Positions 24,983-35,700 of a stretch of DNA of 63,039 nt are shown here, piece after piece; position 1 is the stretch's first letter, and every line of letters begins with the position of its first letter. Both the position numbers and the translations under genes were made by a program. Source of the stretch: Bacteroidales bacterium UBA4814 (GTDB taxonomy: Bacteria; Bacteroidota; Bacteroidia; Bacteroidales; UBA7960); the NCBI GenBank assembly GCA_002402465.1, contig DHFW01000036.1:1-63039 (forward strand), written 5' to 3'. The notes beneath the pieces are model-generated. The model was given only the letters and a program-made list of their open reading frames with translations. It searched no databases and had not been told where the DNA came from.

Positions 24983-25094
24983 GAGGGGGTAGGTTTTTGC
25001 AACGCAAACAATTCAATTTTCAACCAATTGATATTGTGGTGCTTAGTAATTGCTAAATGAGTTTTATTAATTTAATCGGTCAATACTGATAAAA

Positions 25095-25131
25095 AAGAAG
25101 CTGCTCCCGGGGGAACAGCTTCTTGCTTTTT
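25095..25131 (-). terminator. Terminator after the RRM protein gene
   Basis: AAGAAGCTG (25095-25103) pairs with CAGCTTCTT (25116-25124) with a GC-rich inner stem. On the minus strand it is followed by a T7 run. The stretch 24983-25094 between this and the transposase remnant shows no gene. Confidence 0.8.
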
Positions 25132-25219
25132 GGTGTTGCGCGCCTGGAATGTGAAGAAGAGGTTATTATATAAACAATTCGTTTCTTACAAGATCCAAAA
25201 GCTGCAAGGAGGCTTACGC

Positions 25220-25549
25220 TTAGTAAGACCTGCGGTTTCCACCGCCCTGGTATCCGCCACGGCTCTGGCCTCCGCCAAAACCACCGCGACGTTCGCCGCC
25301 ACGGTCTTTTCTTTCTTCCGACTTATTGACCACAATGCTGCGGCCCATAACTTCAGTACCATTCAGGGCGTCAATAGCCTGCTGGGCTTCTTCGTCGTCA
25401 GACATCTCAACAAAACCAAAGCCTTTGCTGCGGCCGGTCAGTTTGTCGGTGATAATTTTGGCAGAGGTAACTTCGCCATACTCCTCAAATAAATCCCTCA
25501 ATTCAGTTTCTTCCAAACGGAAAGGAAGGCTTCCTACAAAAATGTTCAT
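25220..25549 (-). CDS. Glycine-rich RNA-binding protein, single RRM
   Basis: 109 residues. The RRM covers about 1-80 with RNP2 IFVGSL and RNP1 KGFGFVEM, followed by a Gly/Arg-rich tail (RRGGFGGGQSRGGYQGGG). Such small RRM proteins are abundant in Bacteroidota, where they bind single-stranded RNA and are thought to act as post-transcriptional regulators, perhaps partly filling the place of Hfq or cold-shock proteins. There is a long 3' region of about 90 bases before the terminator. The gene is monocistronic. Confidence 0.93.
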   Translation of the reverse strand: MNIFVGSLPFRLEETELRDLFEEYGEVTSAKIITDKLTGRSKGFGFVEMSDDEEAQQAIDALNGTEVMGRSIVVNKSEERKDRGGERRGGFGGGQSRGGYQGGGNRRSY

Positions 25550-25639
25550 TTTAAAAGGTTTGATTAAAAATTAATGCGCCGTAAAAGTAGTGCTTATTTT
25601 AATAGGTTGGGCAGTCTTTGTGCCGGCCGACCAAATTTT

Positions 25640-26956
25640 TTAACTAATTGCTTTTCTGTGGGTTGGGAAGCGTTCAAATTCCTTGTTTTCCACGATTTCT
25701 CTGAGGGCTTTGGCCACCTGCCAAACCTCCTGATAAGTGTTGTAAAGGGCAATGGGTGCAATACGAATGATGTCGGGCTGGCGAAAATCGGGAATAATAC
25801 CCCTTGCTTTTAGTGCTTCGTTAATACGGAGCGCCTCTTCGGGATGGGTCAGGGCAATGTGTCCGCCGCGGTTTTTTGCTTCAGGCGGGGTTACCATAGA
25901 GAAATTAAAGGGAGGCATGCTCAGGGTGTTTTCGACCAACCGCATGAAATAATTAGTGAGCATGAGTGATTTTTGGCGTATATTTTCGATGCCGGCCTCC
26001 AGGGTGATTTGCAGGGCTCCTTCCATGGTTGATGACCCCAGCACCCCCGGCGAAGAGATTTGCCAGCCGCCGGCGTTTTGTGCATGCTCAAACTGCAGCG
26101 ACATGTCGAACTGCTTTTCTTTAACATACCCAAACCAACCGGCAAGCATGGGTTCTTTGCCGAGATGCTTCTTGTTAATGTATATAAAGGCGGCACAGCC
26201 CGGCCCGCCGTTCAGGTATTTGTAGCTGCAGAAGGTGGCGAAGTCAACACCCCACTTGCTGAAATAGTGAGGAACCGCTCCGGCCGAATGGCTGCAGTCG
26301 AAGCCAATAGGAATGCCCCTTTTGTGTGCCTCGGCAGTGAGGTATTCCATGTCGAGTAACTGCCCGCTGGCATATAAAACAGAAGGAAGATAAACCAGGG
26401 CCACCTCATCGGTCATCAATTCAACAATGGCTTTTTCATCCAGGGTACGCCCATCGTGGCTTTTGGCCAGCAGCAATTCTTTTTTCGGGTCAAGGCCTTT
26501 GATTTTTATTTGTCCCTCCAGGGCGTAAATATCGGAAGGGAAGTTCAGTTCGTCGGCCAGAATTTTTGTTCGCTTGCCAGCCGGCTGGTAAAAAGTGCTT
26601 ACCAGGGCGTGAATGTTGACCGTGGTAGTGCCGGAAAACACCAGTTCCCCCTTTTCGGCGCCTACGATGTCGGCAGCCATTTCACCCATCTGCTCGCCGA
26701 AATAAAACCAGGGCCGCTGTCCTTCGAGCCAGCCTCTGATGCCCAGATGCTTCCATTCGTTAAGCACCCGAAGCAATGATTGTTCCGCATCGTGCGAAAG
26801 CAGGCCAAGGGAATTCCCGTCCACATAAATAGTGTTTTCTGGTATGTAAAAGCGTTCGCGAAAGCGCGAAAGCTTATCATTGCGGTCGAGCTCCAGGGCA
26901 TAATCAAGGGTGGGATTGAAACCTTCAAGCATAATCATCGAATTTGGGTAATTCAT
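25640..26956 (-). CDS. kynU: Kynureninase
   Basis: PLP-dependent hydrolase that converts kynurenine or 3-hydroxykynurenine to (hydroxy)anthranilate and alanine. It has 438 residues. Diagnostic segments are YVDGNSLGLL near the N-terminus, FDCSHSAGAVPHYF with the PLP-ring Asp, and the Schiff-base lysine in CSYKYLNGGPG. The C-terminal GGHIALTHP and DIIRIAPIALYNT are also typical. No other tryptophan-to-NAD genes are nearby, so its partners must be elsewhere. A second Met eight codons in (MIMLEGF) is an alternative start. It is divergent from the TrhA gene. Confidence 0.95.
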   Translation of the reverse strand: MNYPNSMIMLEGFNPTLDYALELDRNDKLSRFRERFYIPENTIYVDGNSLGLLSHDAEQSLLRVLNEWKHLGIRGWLEGQRPWFYFGEQMGEMAADIVGAEKGELVFSGTTTVNIHALVSTFYQPAGKRTKILADELNFPSDIYALEGQIKIKGLDPKKELLLAKSHDGRTLDEKAIVELMTDEVALVYLPSVLYASGQLLDMEYLTAEAHKRGIPIGFDCSHSAGAVPHYFSKWGVDFATFCSYKYLNGGPGCAAFIYINKKHLGKEPMLAGWFGYVKEKQFDMSLQFEHAQNAGGWQISSPGVLGSSTMEGALQITLEAGIENIRQKSLMLTNYFMRLVENTLSMPPFNFSMVTPPEAKNRGGHIALTHPEEALRINEALKARGIIPDFRQPDIIRIAPIALYNTYQEVWQVAKALREIVENKEFERFPTHRKAIS

Positions 26957-27075
26957 ATTGGTAAATGACGTTTGTAAAAATAGGGGATTTAAATCGATTT
27001 TCCCTAAAATCCAAAGGCGATAGTTGTTTAAATTGGCTACTTTTACAGTCCTATGTTAATGTAAAGAAAAGACAT

Positions 27076-27732
27076 ATGGAACGCAGGCGCTGGGTATTGT
27101 ACCTTCATGAAATCCTTAACAGCATAACCCACGGTATTGGCATATTGCTGGGCATTGCCGCCCTGGTGCTGCTGGTGGTTTTTGCCAGCGTGCGCCAGCC
27201 CGATGTCTGGAAGATAGTAAGTTTTTCCATTTATGGCTTCAGCCTCATCTTAATGTTTACTGCTTCTACTCTTTATCATAGTTTTCAAAACAAGCGCATT
27301 AAGGAACATCTGAACATTCTCGATCATGCTTCTATTTTTATCCTGATTGCCGGCACCTACACGCCCTTTACCCTGGTGTCTATGCGAAATCAGGGGCCCT
27401 GGGGCTGGACCATCTTCGGGATAATCTGGGGATTGGCCATTGCAGGGGTGGTGTTCAAGCTTTTTTTCTACACCCACAAAATGCGGTTGGTGAGCACCAT
27501 GATTTACCTGGCTATGGGCTGGATCATTATTATCGCCATACGCCCTTTACTGCAGTCGGTTCCTGCAGGGGGCCTTTGGTGGCTGCTGGCGGGTGGCCTG
27601 GCTTACAGTATAGGAGTTATTTTTTACCTTCGGCGCAAAAATCGCTTCAACCACGTAATATGGCATTTGTTTGTGCTGGCCGGTGCCATTTTTCACTTTT
27701 TCTCCATTTTCTACTATGTGCTGCCTGCCTGA
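27076..27732 (+). CDS. Hemolysin III / TrhA family membrane protein (PAQR superfamily)
   Basis: A seven-transmembrane protein of 218 residues. The PAQR signature is present: STLYHSF in an early helix, LDHASIFILIAGTYTPF in the middle, and a C-terminal H-x3-H pair (NHVIWHLFVLAGAIFH). These histidines, with the serine and aspartate, form the zinc site of the superfamily. TrhA in E. coli is linked to membrane energetics and lipid homeostasis; the hemolysin label is historical. The frame extends 37 codons upstream, but that part is unlike the family, so I use the ATG at 27076. Confidence 0.9.
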   Translation: MERRRWVLYLHEILNSITHGIGILLGIAALVLLVVFASVRQPDVWKIVSFSIYGFSLILMFTASTLYHSFQNKRIKEHLNILDHASIFILIAGTYTPFTLVSMRNQGPWGWTIFGIIWGLAIAGVVFKLFFYTHKMRLVSTMIYLAMGWIIIIAIRPLLQSVPAGGLWWLLAGGLAYSIGVIFYLRRKNRFNHVIWHLFVLAGAIFHFFSIFYYVLPA

Positions 27733-27743
27733 ATCGCCTTCTG

Positions 27744-28148
27744 CTATTCAGCACGGAAGGCGGTGCCTTCAATAACCCGCTTCACCTTATCCCTGATTTC
27801 GGCAGCCAGTGAGTGAAGCTCGGGGTTGTTTACTGAAGCCATCATGGCAATCGGATCAACCACTGAAACCTCTACTTGCCCGTCTTCCAGCTCTTCTACC
27901 ACCACATTACAGGGCAAAAAGGCTCCGAGCTTGGGCTCCGATTGCAGGGCCTTATGGGCAAAATGCGGGTTGCAGGCTCCCAAAATAATGTACTTGCGAA
28001 AATCTACATCGATCTTCTTCTTAAGGGTGTCTTTCACATCAATCTGGGTAAGAATCCCAAAACCTTCTTTCTTCAACTCTTCCGTTACCAGGGCAATGGC
28101 CTCATCATAAGAGGTCTTTTGCATTTGGGTGCTGAAACAATAGCTCAT
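27744..28148 (-). CDS. DUF302 domain protein
   Basis: 134 residues, a single DUF302 alpha/beta domain with EAIALVTEELKKEGFGILTQIDV and the central YIILGACNPHFAHKAL segment. It ends with PCNVVVEELEDGQVEVSVVDP and a C-terminal helix. No signal peptide. The family is widespread and often found beside redox or metal genes, but its biochemical function is not known. It converges on the TrhA gene with 11 bases between stops; a CGCCTTC/GAAGGCG inverted repeat at 27735-27762 spans that junction but lacks a U-tract. Confidence 0.88.
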   Translation of the reverse strand: MSYCFSTQMQKTSYDEAIALVTEELKKEGFGILTQIDVKDTLKKKIDVDFRKYIILGACNPHFAHKALQSEPKLGAFLPCNVVVEELEDGQVEVSVVDPIAMMASVNNPELHSLAAEIRDKVKRVIEGTAFRAE

Positions 28149-28232
28149 ATGGATGGTCTTTTGTAATTAACTATTTTAATGTGTTGGTTATTAATATAAC
28201 AATATTTGAGGGCTTTGGTTTGTCTTTTCAAT

Positions 28233-28266
28233 AAAAAAACCGCCCCGCAAAATCTCGCGGGGCGGT
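28233..28266 (-). terminator. Terminator of the M16 peptidase gene
   Basis: ACCGCCCCGC (28239-28248) pairs with GCGGGGCGGT (28257-28266), loop of 8. On the minus strand the stem is followed by T7. It lies 23 bases past the M16 stop. Confidence 0.92.
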
Positions 28267-28288
28267 CGCTGATTTAACCAAAACCTGG

Positions 28289-31213
28289 TTAGAAGATAAA
28301 CAGGTCTTCCTTGGTAAGTTTGGTAACCGGGCCAAAGAGACGCTCAACCTCGGCGAAGTCCACGTTGTTTTCGTCGCCAAGGATCACGTATGTTTTGGGC
28401 TGATCTTTTATATATTTCTGGTTAAAGGCCTTCACATCCTCGAGAGTAAGTTTTGGAAGTTCGTTGTACAGAAGGATGCGCGGGTCCTGGGTATGTCCCA
28501 TGCGCTGGGCATTCAGGTAATTCCATATCACACCTGCATCGCGGATGCGCTGGGTGCGAATGTTGGAAATGAGCTGCTCCTGGGCAAGACGGAAAGAGCT
28601 TTCAGAGACGGGCATTTCGTTAAACAATTCGTTGAAGGCACTGAAGGCATCGATTACCTTGTCGTTCTGTGTGGCAATGAAGCTGTTGTTAATGTAGTTT
28701 TCGTTTGGCCACGAGGGTGCCGAATAATTGGAGCGGGCAGTATAAGCCAGGCCGCGTTTTTCGCGCAGTTCCTGGAACACGATGGCATTCATGCCGCCTC
28801 CAAAGTAGCCGTTGTACATGGCTATCAGCGGAAGCATGGCTGGGTCGTATTGAATGCCTTTCGAAACGGTTTGCAGGTAGCTCTGGTTGGCATCGTAATG
28901 GGCAAAGTACACCTTGTTTTGGGCGGTTTCCCTGGGTTCAAAACGGGTGCCTGCGGGGATTGCCTGCAAGTTTGCGGGGGTTTTGTGATGTTCCTGAACC
29001 AGCGAAGTAACTTCATTGAGGCTTTGGGGCCCAAAGAAAACCACGCGATGTTGCATTGACCAAAGATCCTGAAGCTTTTTGATCAGCTGTGCCGATGTCA
29101 TGGCATCGAGCTCGGCATCAGTGAGGGTGTATGTGCTGGGGTTTTCGGGTCCGTAAATGGCGTAGTTGACCAGTGCGGAGAAATTCGAGCCCTGGTTGGC
29201 CTTGCTGTCCTGACGGCTTTTTTTGGCGTTTTCAATGTAACGTGCCAGGGCGTCCTCATCGGCACGGGCATTGAAGATCAGCTCTTCGAAAAGCTCCATG
29301 GCGGCTTCCATATTTTCGCTCAGTCCGCTGATGGTAATACGTGTTTCTTCGTTGCCCACCATTACATTAAAGGTGCAGGCAAGTTTGTAAAACTCGTTGC
29401 CAATGTCTTCAGCAGAGTATTTGTCGGTACCCAGGAAGTTGATGAAATTTCCGGCATAGGGCAGGTACTTGTCGTGGTAGCTACCCATTTCCCAGTGGTA
29501 AGTGAGGGTAAAGGTGGGGTTGGCGTTGTTTTTTGCATAGAGCACTTCCACGTTGTTGCGGGTTTGTCCGCGGGTAATGTCTTTCTGGTAATCCAAAAAT
29601 ACGGGCTCGATGGCCTCAACCTGGGTGGCTTTAACTTGCTGCAGCAGTGGCGACTCGGCATCGCGGTTAATGTGAATAGGAGTAATGGCGGGCTTTTCAA
29701 CCTGCTCGAGGTTGGTTGGCTGGCCCTGGCGCTTGTACACTACCACGTAATTGTCGTTGCGCAAATGCTGGTTGGCAAAAGCCACAACATCGTCCTTGGT
29801 GATTTGACCCAGGCGATCAAGATAGGTAATGGTTTCCTCGTAAGGCTGTCCGTTCAGGAAGCTCATGGCCATGGTCATGGCACGTGCGCGGCTGTTTTCG
29901 GTGCGGCGCATTTCCTGAAGTTTCAGGTTGTTGATGGCCGCTTCCATAAGCCAGTCGGGGAATTCACCTTTTTTCAGCAGTTCAAGTTGTTCGAAAAGCA
30001 GGTCTTTTACCTCGTCGAGCGATTGTCCGCGCTTGTTGCGACCCGACATGGTAAAGGCTGAGTAGTCGGTCATGCTGCGCACATCGGCACCTGCGCCAAG
30101 TGTTGCCTGCTGCTTGTTCAGGTTTTGGTCGATGAGCCCGGCGCGGCCATTGCTCAATATCATGCTGATCATATTCAGATAAGGGCGCTGGTCGGAGTTT
30201 ATGCCTTCGAAACGCCAGCCAATCTGCACGTTTTCGGCTTGCAGGCCAATAACCTCTTTTATAATGGGCTGGGTGATTTCCGGCTGGGGCCCAAAATTGG
30301 GTTCGGGAACCGGCGAGGGCTTAAGCTGTCCAAAATACTGGTCGATGACTTGGATGGCTTCATCCGGATCGAAATCGCCCGACATGACCACGGCCATATT
30401 GTTGGGCACATAGTATTGTTTGAAGAAGTTTTTAATGTTGATCAGTGAGGGATTTTTCAGATGCTCTGCTTCGCCCAGAGTGGTTTGTAAGCCATAGGGG
30501 TGGTTGGGGAACAGCCCGTGGTAAAGGGCTTCGGAGGCCTGACGCATATCATTGGTGAGCGACATGTTCTTCTCTTCGTACACCGTTTCGAGTTCGGTGT
30601 GGAAAAGACGCAGCACCGGGTCGTTGAAGCGCTCGGCCTGAATCATAGCCCAGTTTTGCAGCTGGTTGGCAGGGATGTTTTCCATGTAAATGGTATAATC
30701 GTTGGAAGTTCCTGCGTTTGTGCCGGTTGAGCCAATAGCGGTCATCAGGCGGTCGTACTCGTTGGGGATGGCAAGGGTAGAAGCGATGTATGAAATGCTG
30801 TCGATTTGCCGGTAAAGGGCTGTCCTTACCGCAGGGTCGGTTTCCTTGCGGTACACCTCAAAAAGGGCTTCGATCTGGTCGAGCAAAGGCTTTTCCTTTT
30901 CCCAATCCAGGGTGCCAAAGGTGCTGGTGCCCTTAAACATGAGGTGCTCAAAATAGTGCGCCAGGCCGGTGGTTTCGGCCGGGTCGTTCTTGCTTCCCAC
31001 GCGAACGGCAACATAAGTCTGAATGCGGGGTTCTTCATCATATACCGAAAGGTAAACTTTCAGGCCATTGTCCAGGGTGTAAATCCGTGCATTGAGCGGA
31101 TCGTTGGGAAAACTTTGGTAAGTGTAGGTTTTTTGCCCCATGGCCAAGCCATGCATTATTAGCAACAAGGCCAGAAGAGCACTAAAACGCGTCAACATTT
31201 TTTTTGCTATCAT
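28289..31213 (-). CDS. Secreted M16 family zinc metallopeptidase (double-domain)
   Basis: 974 residues with a signal peptide (about 8-26). The inverted zinc motif HxxEH is HYFEH at 86-90, with the third ligand in the downstream ELETVYEEKN. The protein repeats the M16 fold; the second half (from about 545) lacks HxxEH, so it is the usual inactive partner domain. The likely location is the periplasm, where it would cut oligopeptides in an enclosed chamber. A second Met at residue 6 (MLTRF) is an alternative start. The 385 bases upstream (31214-31599), shared with the divergent efflux operon, are very AT-rich and show no gene or convincing promoter. Confidence 0.93.
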   Translation of the reverse strand: MIAKKMLTRFSALLALLLIMHGLAMGQKTYTYQSFPNDPLNARIYTLDNGLKVYLSVYDEEPRIQTYVAVRVGSKNDPAETTGLAHYFEHLMFKGTSTFGTLDWEKEKPLLDQIEALFEVYRKETDPAVRTALYRQIDSISYIASTLAIPNEYDRLMTAIGSTGTNAGTSNDYTIYMENIPANQLQNWAMIQAERFNDPVLRLFHTELETVYEEKNMSLTNDMRQASEALYHGLFPNHPYGLQTTLGEAEHLKNPSLINIKNFFKQYYVPNNMAVVMSGDFDPDEAIQVIDQYFGQLKPSPVPEPNFGPQPEITQPIIKEVIGLQAENVQIGWRFEGINSDQRPYLNMISMILSNGRAGLIDQNLNKQQATLGAGADVRSMTDYSAFTMSGRNKRGQSLDEVKDLLFEQLELLKKGEFPDWLMEAAINNLKLQEMRRTENSRARAMTMAMSFLNGQPYEETITYLDRLGQITKDDVVAFANQHLRNDNYVVVYKRQGQPTNLEQVEKPAITPIHINRDAESPLLQQVKATQVEAIEPVFLDYQKDITRGQTRNNVEVLYAKNNANPTFTLTYHWEMGSYHDKYLPYAGNFINFLGTDKYSAEDIGNEFYKLACTFNVMVGNEETRITISGLSENMEAAMELFEELIFNARADEDALARYIENAKKSRQDSKANQGSNFSALVNYAIYGPENPSTYTLTDAELDAMTSAQLIKKLQDLWSMQHRVVFFGPQSLNEVTSLVQEHHKTPANLQAIPAGTRFEPRETAQNKVYFAHYDANQSYLQTVSKGIQYDPAMLPLIAMYNGYFGGGMNAIVFQELREKRGLAYTARSNYSAPSWPNENYINNSFIATQNDKVIDAFSAFNELFNEMPVSESSFRLAQEQLISNIRTQRIRDAGVIWNYLNAQRMGHTQDPRILLYNELPKLTLEDVKAFNQKYIKDQPKTYVILGDENNVDFAEVERLFGPVTKLTKEDLFIF

Positions 31214-31599
31214 AGAATTTTTTGTTTAATAAATTTGAAATAAAGTTTCCTTTTTTCGGAAACAAGGTTTTTCGGTAAAAAACCAAGATTATCTTCCGGT
31301 AAAGCCTCCTCTTTTTTTTACTTCGCAAATTTGGCAAAAAATTAAACAAATTCAGAGAAAAATCGTTTTATAATCCGCTATAAATTAGCAAAAGAGGTTA
31401 ATTTTTTTTAATTTTTCCCGGTGTTTAAACCATCTCTTTTTTTTTGTGTCAAATGTTATTCCATAGTTGAAAATTTTTCAAAAAAACATACCTTATCACC
31501 TTTCGTCAAATGAAATAAGCATGTGCATTTTTATTCACACACAGGAAAATGTTCAAACATGCGATTCCATGTGACCTGTTTAAAACAAATTTTGAACAC

Positions 31600-32697
31600 A
31601 TGAAAAAATACCTGCGTCCAGTTCTGACCACCCTATCCATTGTATTAATTCTTAGCATCATTTTTTATCCCAAGGTCAAACCCATGTTCAGTAAAACTCA
31701 AGGTGGTCCCGGGGGGGGTGGTCCGGGCATGCAGGGTTTTCAGCAAAGGGCCCTCAACGCCAATGCCATGGTTATTGGTCCTTCAGTTTTGCGCGAAATG
31801 ATCAATAGCACGGGTACCTTGCTACCCGACGAAGAGGTGGATCTGTCGTTTGAAACCTCAGGTAAAATTGTCAGCATTAATTTTTCTGAAGGCTCCAGGG
31901 TAAAACAGGGAGATCTGCTTGCCAAAATCAACGACCGCCATTTGCAGGCCCAGTTACTCAAGCTAAAGGCCCAGCTTAAGCTAGCCGAGGAGCGTGAGTT
32001 CAGGCAGCGCAACCTGCTCTCGCGCGATGCCATAAGCCAGGAAAGTTACGATCAGGCCGTTACCGAACTGCAGGCTCTGGAAGCCGACATCATGCTGCTT
32101 GAGGCCCGCATTGCCGAAACCGAACTGCGTGCTCCTTTCGATGGCATTATTGGCTTGCGCTATGTGAGCGAGGGTGCTTTTGCCAACCCCAACGCCCGCA
32201 TCGCCCGTCTCGTAAAAGTAAGCCCCTTAAAAATCGAATTTTCCATTCCCGAACGCTACTCGGGAAGCATAAACCCCGGGTTTCCCATTGAGTTTAGTAT
32301 CGATGGCATCAATCAGCCTTTCACAGCTTCCGTTTATGCTGTTGACCCTAAGGTGGATGTCAGAACTCGCACCATCGTGGTAAGGGCGTTGTTTCCCAAC
32401 CGCAACGAAGAGCTGAAGCCCGGCCGTTTTGCGGCCATCAACCTGCAGCTCGATGAGTTAAAAGATGCCATTGCCATTCCCACCGAAGCCCTTATTCCCG
32501 AAATGGATGGCGACAAGGTGTATGTTTACCGTGGAGGGCAGGCCCATCAGCTTACGGTTCAAACCGGCCTGCGCACCGAATCCCTTATTCAGATCGTAGA
32601 GGGCCTTTCTTTTGGCGACACCCTGCTCACCACAGGGGTTATGCAGTTGCGGCACGGAATGCCCGTAAACCTCGATCAGTTGGTGTCTGCTGAGTAA
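31600..32697 (+). CDS. RND efflux periplasmic adaptor (membrane fusion protein)
   Basis: 365 residues with an N-terminal membrane anchor, then a short glycine-rich linker (GGPGGGGPGM). The barrel-sandwich (lipoyl) halves read GKIVSINFSEGSRVKQGDLLAKI and TELRAPFDGIIGLRYVSEG. They are separated by a helical hairpin (about 125-165), and beta-barrel and membrane-proximal domains follow. The frame is open 17 codons upstream; the ATG at 31600 gives the usual cationic start before the anchor. It is first in an adaptor-pump-TolC operon, 25 bases ahead of the pump. Confidence 0.93.
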   Translation: MKKYLRPVLTTLSIVLILSIIFYPKVKPMFSKTQGGPGGGGPGMQGFQQRALNANAMVIGPSVLREMINSTGTLLPDEEVDLSFETSGKIVSINFSEGSRVKQGDLLAKINDRHLQAQLLKLKAQLKLAEEREFRQRNLLSRDAISQESYDQAVTELQALEADIMLLEARIAETELRAPFDGIIGLRYVSEGAFANPNARIARLVKVSPLKIEFSIPERYSGSINPGFPIEFSIDGINQPFTASVYAVDPKVDVRTRTIVVRALFPNRNEELKPGRFAAINLQLDELKDAIAIPTEALIPEMDGDKVYVYRGGQAHQLTVQTGLRTESLIQIVEGLSFGDTLLTTGVMQLRHGMPVNLDQLVSAE

Positions 32698-32722
32698 CGT
32701 AAAAAAATAATCTGAGAAAAAC

Positions 32723-35700
32723 ATGAGTCTTTCATCCATAAGTATCCAACGACCTGTTCTTGCTACGGTGTTTACTATCCTGATTTTGCTTTTTGGCCTT
32801 ATCGGGATGACCTACCTGGGCGTAAGAGAGTTTCCTAGTGTGGATCCGCCCATCATCTCGGTGCGCGTATCTTATCCGGGAGCAAACTCCGATGTGATTG
32901 AAACCCAGATTACCGAGCCCCTTGAGCAAAGCATCAACGGCATTCCGGGCATTCGCACCCTTACCAGTGTGAGCCGACAGGGGGGTGCCAATATTTCTGT
33001 TGAGTTTGAACTAAGTGTGGATATGGAAACGGCTGCCAACGATGTGCGCGACAAAGTGTCGCAGGCCATGCGACAACTTCCGCGCGACGTGGATCCGCCC
33101 ATTGTTTCAAAAGCCGATGCCGATGCCAGCCCCATCATGTTAGTTACACTGGAAAGCGATCGCCGCTCTCTGCTCGAACTTTCAGAATTTGCCGAATTAA
33201 CCCTTAAAGAGCAGTTGCAAACCATTTCTGGCGTCAGTGGCATTCACATCTGGGGTCAGAAACGCTACTCCATGCGCCTGTGGCTCGACCCGGTGAAACT
33301 GGCTGGCTACGGCCTTACACCACTCGATGTGCGCAACGCCATAAACCGCGAAAATGTCGAACTACCCTCGGGTCGTATTGAAGGTAATACCACAGAGCTT
33401 TCTATACGCACCCTGGGCCTGATGACCACCCCCGCTGAATTTAATAATTTAATCATTAAGGAAGAAGGCGGGCAGATTGTGCGCTTTATGGATGTGGGGC
33501 GCGCCGAACTGGGCCCTGAAGATGAGCGAAGTATTATGCGACGAAATGGGGTGCCCATGGTGGGCAACGCCATAGTGCCCCAGCCAGGCTCAAACCATAT
33601 CGAAATTGCCGACGAGGTATATCGAAGGCTCGAATTTATTAAGCGCGACCTGCCCGATGATGTGAGCGTGGGTATCGGATTCGATAATACGCAGTTTATT
33701 CGCTCGTCGATCAAAGAAGTGCGAAACACCATTTTCATTGCCTTTGTGCTGGTGGTGGTTATTATTTTCCTCTTCCTTCGCGATTGGCGCACCACCCTTA
33801 TTCCCATCCTGGTTATTCCGGTTTCACTGGTGGGCTCTTTCTTTATAATGTATATTGCCGGATTTTCCATAAATGTACTTACGCTCCTGGCTGTTGTGCT
33901 GGCCATTGGCCTGGTGGTGGACGATGCCATTGTGATGATGGAAAATATTTATGTGAAGATTGAACAGGGGATGACGCCCATTGAGGCCGGTCTGGCCGGA
34001 TCGAAGGAGATATTTTTTGCCATTATCTCCACCACCATTACCCTGGTGGCTGTTTTCTTTCCCATCGTTTTTCTTGAGGGAATGACAGGGCGGCTTTTCC
34101 GAGAGTTTAGCATCGTAATTGCAGGTGCTGTGGCCATTTCTTCCTTAGTGGCCCTCACCTTTACGCCCATGCTTTCTACTAAGATTCTGAAGCAACGCAC
34201 CAAGCATGGCAGGTTTTATGAAAACACCGAAGGGTTTTTCAGGTCGATGAACGAGAGTTACAAAAATGCCCTTGAGCGGTTTTTGAACCGACGCTGGATG
34301 GCCATCCTGATTCTTGGAGGTGCCATAGTGCTGGTAGTGGTGTTGTTCACTTCCATTCCCGCCGAGATGGCCCCCTTGGAAGACCGCTCACAAATTGTCA
34401 TAAACGCCAGCGGGCCCGAAGGGGCAACCTTCGAGTTTATGCGCAGCTACATTGACGATGTGTCCGATCTGGTAGAGCAGATTGTGCCCGAGCGCGAAAG
34501 CATGATTTCGATGGTTTCCGGGGGCTCGTCTAACGTGCGCATTATGCTGGTACCTCCCAGCGAAAGGGAGGCCTCACAGCAGGATATTGCCAACCGGCTC
34601 ACCGGAGCTTTGCGGCCCATGACCCAGGCCAGGGCTTTTGTGACGCAACAATCGACCTTCGGGGGGCGCCGTTCAGGGATGCCGGTGCGGTATGTGCTTC
34701 AGGCACAAAATATCGACAAGCTGCGCGAGGTTCTTCCCGAGTTCATGGATAAGGTTAACGACAGCGAAGTGCTGCAGATGGCCGATGTTAATCTGAAGTT
34801 TACCAAACCCGAGATACAGATCAGCATCAACCGCGAAAAGGCCAACTCCTTGGGTGTCTCTGCACAAAACGTGGGGCAAACCCTTCAGCTTGCACTCAGC
34901 GGGCAGCGCTTCGGCTATTTCTTTATGAACGGAAAGCAATACCAGATTTTGGGCGAGATGGAGCGCGAAAACCGCAATAAGCCACTCGACCTGAAATCAC
35001 TGTACGTCAGGAATAACTTTGGCGACATGGTGCAGCTCGATAACCTGGTGACCCTGCAGGAGCAAACCGCACCCCCTCAGCTTTACCGCTACAATCGCTT
35101 TGTGGCAGCCACCATTTCGGCCGGGCTGGCCCCCGGAAAAACCATGAGCCAAGGCCTGGCAGAAATGGATCGTATTGCCGACGAAGTGCTTGATGAAACT
35201 TTCCGTACCGCCCTGGCAGGCGACTCCAAAGACTTCCAGGAAAGCTCCTCAAGCCTCATGTTTGCCTTTGTGCTGGCTCTGGTGCTCATATTCCTGGTAC
35301 TTTCGGCCCAATTCGAAAGCTTTAAGGATCCATTCATTGTGATGATGACCGTGCCTCTGGCCATTACTGGTGCACTGGTGTTTATGTGGTATTTTAATAT
35401 TACCATGAATATCTTCAGCCAGATCGGTATCATTATGCTCATTGGTCTGGTGTCGAAAAACGGTATTCTTATGGTTGAGTTTGCCAATCAGCGCAAGCGC
35501 GCCGGCATGAAAAAGCTGGAAGCCATAAAATATGCGGCGGCAGCCCGCTTCAGGCCCATTCTTATGACCAGCCTCTCGACCGTTTTGGGGGTTTTGCCCC
35601 TGGCCTTAGGTTTTGGCGAAGGCGCCCAAAGCCGGGTAGCAATGGGTGTGGCCGTGGTAGGTGGTCTGATCCTTTCCACTTTTCTTACCCTGTTTGTGGT

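Noticed and set aside
27735..27762. Inverted repeat CGCCTTC/GAAGGCG between TrhA and DUF302 genes as a terminator
   Set aside because: No U-tract on either strand and a 14-base loop; it lies partly in coding sequence.
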